Origin: Planctomycetaceae bacterium
GTDB lineage: Bacteria > Planctomycetota > Planctomycetia > Planctomycetales > Planctomycetaceae
Length of the DNA stretch: 7,434 nt
Assembly: GCA_027080405.1 (NCBI GenBank)
Contig: JALWSL010000204.1
Location: forward strand, 1 to 7,434
Direction of reading: 5' to 3'
Each line of letters opens with the position of its first letter. The first letter of the stretch is position 1. Position numbers and translations under genes: made by a program. This document shows, piece by piece, positions 6,443 to 7,434 of the stretch. The notes beneath the pieces are model-generated. The model ran no database searches. It had not been told where the DNA came from and worked only from the letters and a program-made list of their open reading frames with translations.

Positions 6443-7434
6443 CTAACCGGCCGATTCGGCTCCCTGGACGACAATTTCAAAGCCAAGGTCTTTAATCATC
6501 TCGACATCTTCGTGTGGTGACTGTCCCGTTGTAGTGAGATAGTCGCTGACAAAAATCGAATTGGCAGGATACAGCCCCATGGCCTGCATCGAACGCAAGT
6601 GGACTTCGCGTCCGCCTGCAATCCGGATTTCCGTCGCCGGGTGCATAAAACGAAACAGACAAAGTGCCTTCAAACACCGTAGTGGGGTCAACTCCTCCAC
6701 CTTCTCCAACGGGGTTCCCTCAATTGAAGTGAGAAAATTGACCGGGATCGATTTGACATTCAATTGACTCAATTCCATCGCGACACTGACCAGATCGGCA
6801 TCGGTTTCTCCCATCCCGACGATGATTCCACTGCATAACTGCATCCCGGCATCTGAAGCAACCCGCAGGGTATCGAGCCGATCCTGATACGTATGAGTGG
6901 TACAGATCGTCTCGTAATAGTCACGGGATGTATTCAAGTTGTGATTGATACGATCAACCCCCGCTTCCGCCAGCGTTCTCGCCTGTTCCTGTTTCAGCAA
7001 ACCCAAACAGCAGCAGATATGCAGCCCCAGTTCCTTTTTGATCCGTTTGACCACTTTGACCACGTGCTCGATTTCCCGATCCGTAGGGCCGCGGCCGCTG
7101 GCAACAATACAGTAGGTTTTCGCCTGATTTTCCGCCGCCTGTTTCGCCCCGGCAAACAACTTTTCCTCGTTGAGCCAGACGTACTTTTCGATCGGAGCTT
7201 CAGAGACTTTCGATTGCGAACAGTAGCCGCAATCCTCCGGGCAAAGACCACTTTTGGCGTTTTTCAGATAATACAACTGAACCCGATTACCAAAATGGGC
7301 TTTGCGAATCTGGTAGGCTGCATCGAGAAGGGACAGAATCTCCTCATCGGGACAGGTGAGAATCTCGTGCAGATTCTGCTCACTGGGAACACGACCTGCC
7401 AGGACCTGCAAAGCGAGTCCCCTCCAAACGGTTT
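6443..7434 (-). CDS. bioB: Biotin synthase, radical SAM enzyme, EC 2.8.1.6 (N-terminus probably beyond window)
   Basis: Biotin synthase inserts sulfur into dethiobiotin, the last step of biotin synthesis. Counting from the TTG at 7411, the radical-SAM motif CPEDCGYC gives C57, C61 and C64 for the [4Fe-4S] cluster. Likely [2Fe-2S] ligands are C101 (TYCIVASGRGP), C135 in a CCC triplet (ICCCLGLL) and C193 (QLCSGIIVGMGET), with the conserved IRIAGGRE segment holding the arginine ligand. SIPVNFL (221-227), GTPL and YPANSIFVSDYLTT are typical. The TTG at 7411 has a GGAGGGG 7 bases upstream and could be a start. However, the frame stays open to the edge, and the residues TVWRGLALQVLAG match the usual BioB N-terminal pattern W..LA..VLAG, so the true start is probably a few codons outside. 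No other biotin gene is visible. The usual YNHN motif reads INHN (155-158). Confidence 0.95.
   Translation of the reverse strand, partial: TVWRGLALQVLAGRVPSEQNLHEILTCPDEEILSLLDAAYQIRKAHFGNRVQLYYLKNAKSGLCPEDCGYCSQSKVSEAPIEKYVWLNEEKLFAGAKQAAENQAKTYCIVASGRGPTDREIEHVVKVVKRIKKELGLHICCCLGLLKQEQARTLAEAGVDRINHNLNTSRDYYETICTTHTYQDRLDTLRVASDAGMQLCSGIIVGMGETDADLVSVAMELSQLNVKSIPVNFLTSIEGTPLEKVEELTPLRCLKALCLFRFMHPATEIRIAGGREVHLRSMQAMGLYPANSIFVSDYLTTTGQSPHEDVEMIKDLGFEIVVQGAESAG

Overview
The window looks like a chromosomal segment from a planctomycete (Gimesia/Rubinisphaera-like by impression; no search was run). The clues are a C-terminal heavy-metal-associated-like domain with a widened MHCPFYC motif, a small pilin-like protein with a DEAGFVVSAEL N-terminus, a secreted TolB/PD40-type propeller, moderate GC, and loosely packed genes on alternating strands. 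These are the reader's recognition of family style, not database results.

Layout, left to right. (1) 2-319 (+) is the 3' end of a gene for a protein ending in a metal-binding-like domain, followed by a candidate terminator near 420-455. (2) 512-1528 (+) is hemB, complete, with an Asp-type (magnesium/potassium-style) metal signature instead of the zinc cysteines. (3) 1529-2001 is a 473-base stretch with no convincing gene. (4) 2002-2328 (+) is a 108-residue pilin-like single-span membrane protein with a strong terminator at 2365-2400. (5) 2412-3362 (-) is an exported beta-propeller protein. (6) 3363-3705 is a divergent intergenic region with an AT-rich inverted repeat. (7) 3706-5229 (+) is a dual-ATPase sugar ABC transporter subunit (RbsA/MglA/XylG type) with no permease or binding protein next to it. 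(8) 5260-6291 (-) is a zinc-dependent medium-chain dehydrogenase that converges on the ATPase gene with only 30 bases between them. (9) 6443 to the right edge (-) is bioB, probably cut by the window end.

How they work together: hemB (tetrapyrrole synthesis) and bioB (biotin synthesis) are unrelated housekeeping genes. The sugar ATPase and the dehydrogenase could both serve sugar or polyol use, but they are on opposite strands, so this link is only suggestive. No mobile element, CRISPR array, tRNA, rRNA or defence cassette was seen. I found no clear evidence of an undescribed multi-gene system. The most worthwhile oddities are the CxxxC metal domain, the pilin-like protein with a Cys/Asp-rich tail, the orphan ABC ATPase, and the unexplained long gap before the pilin-like gene.
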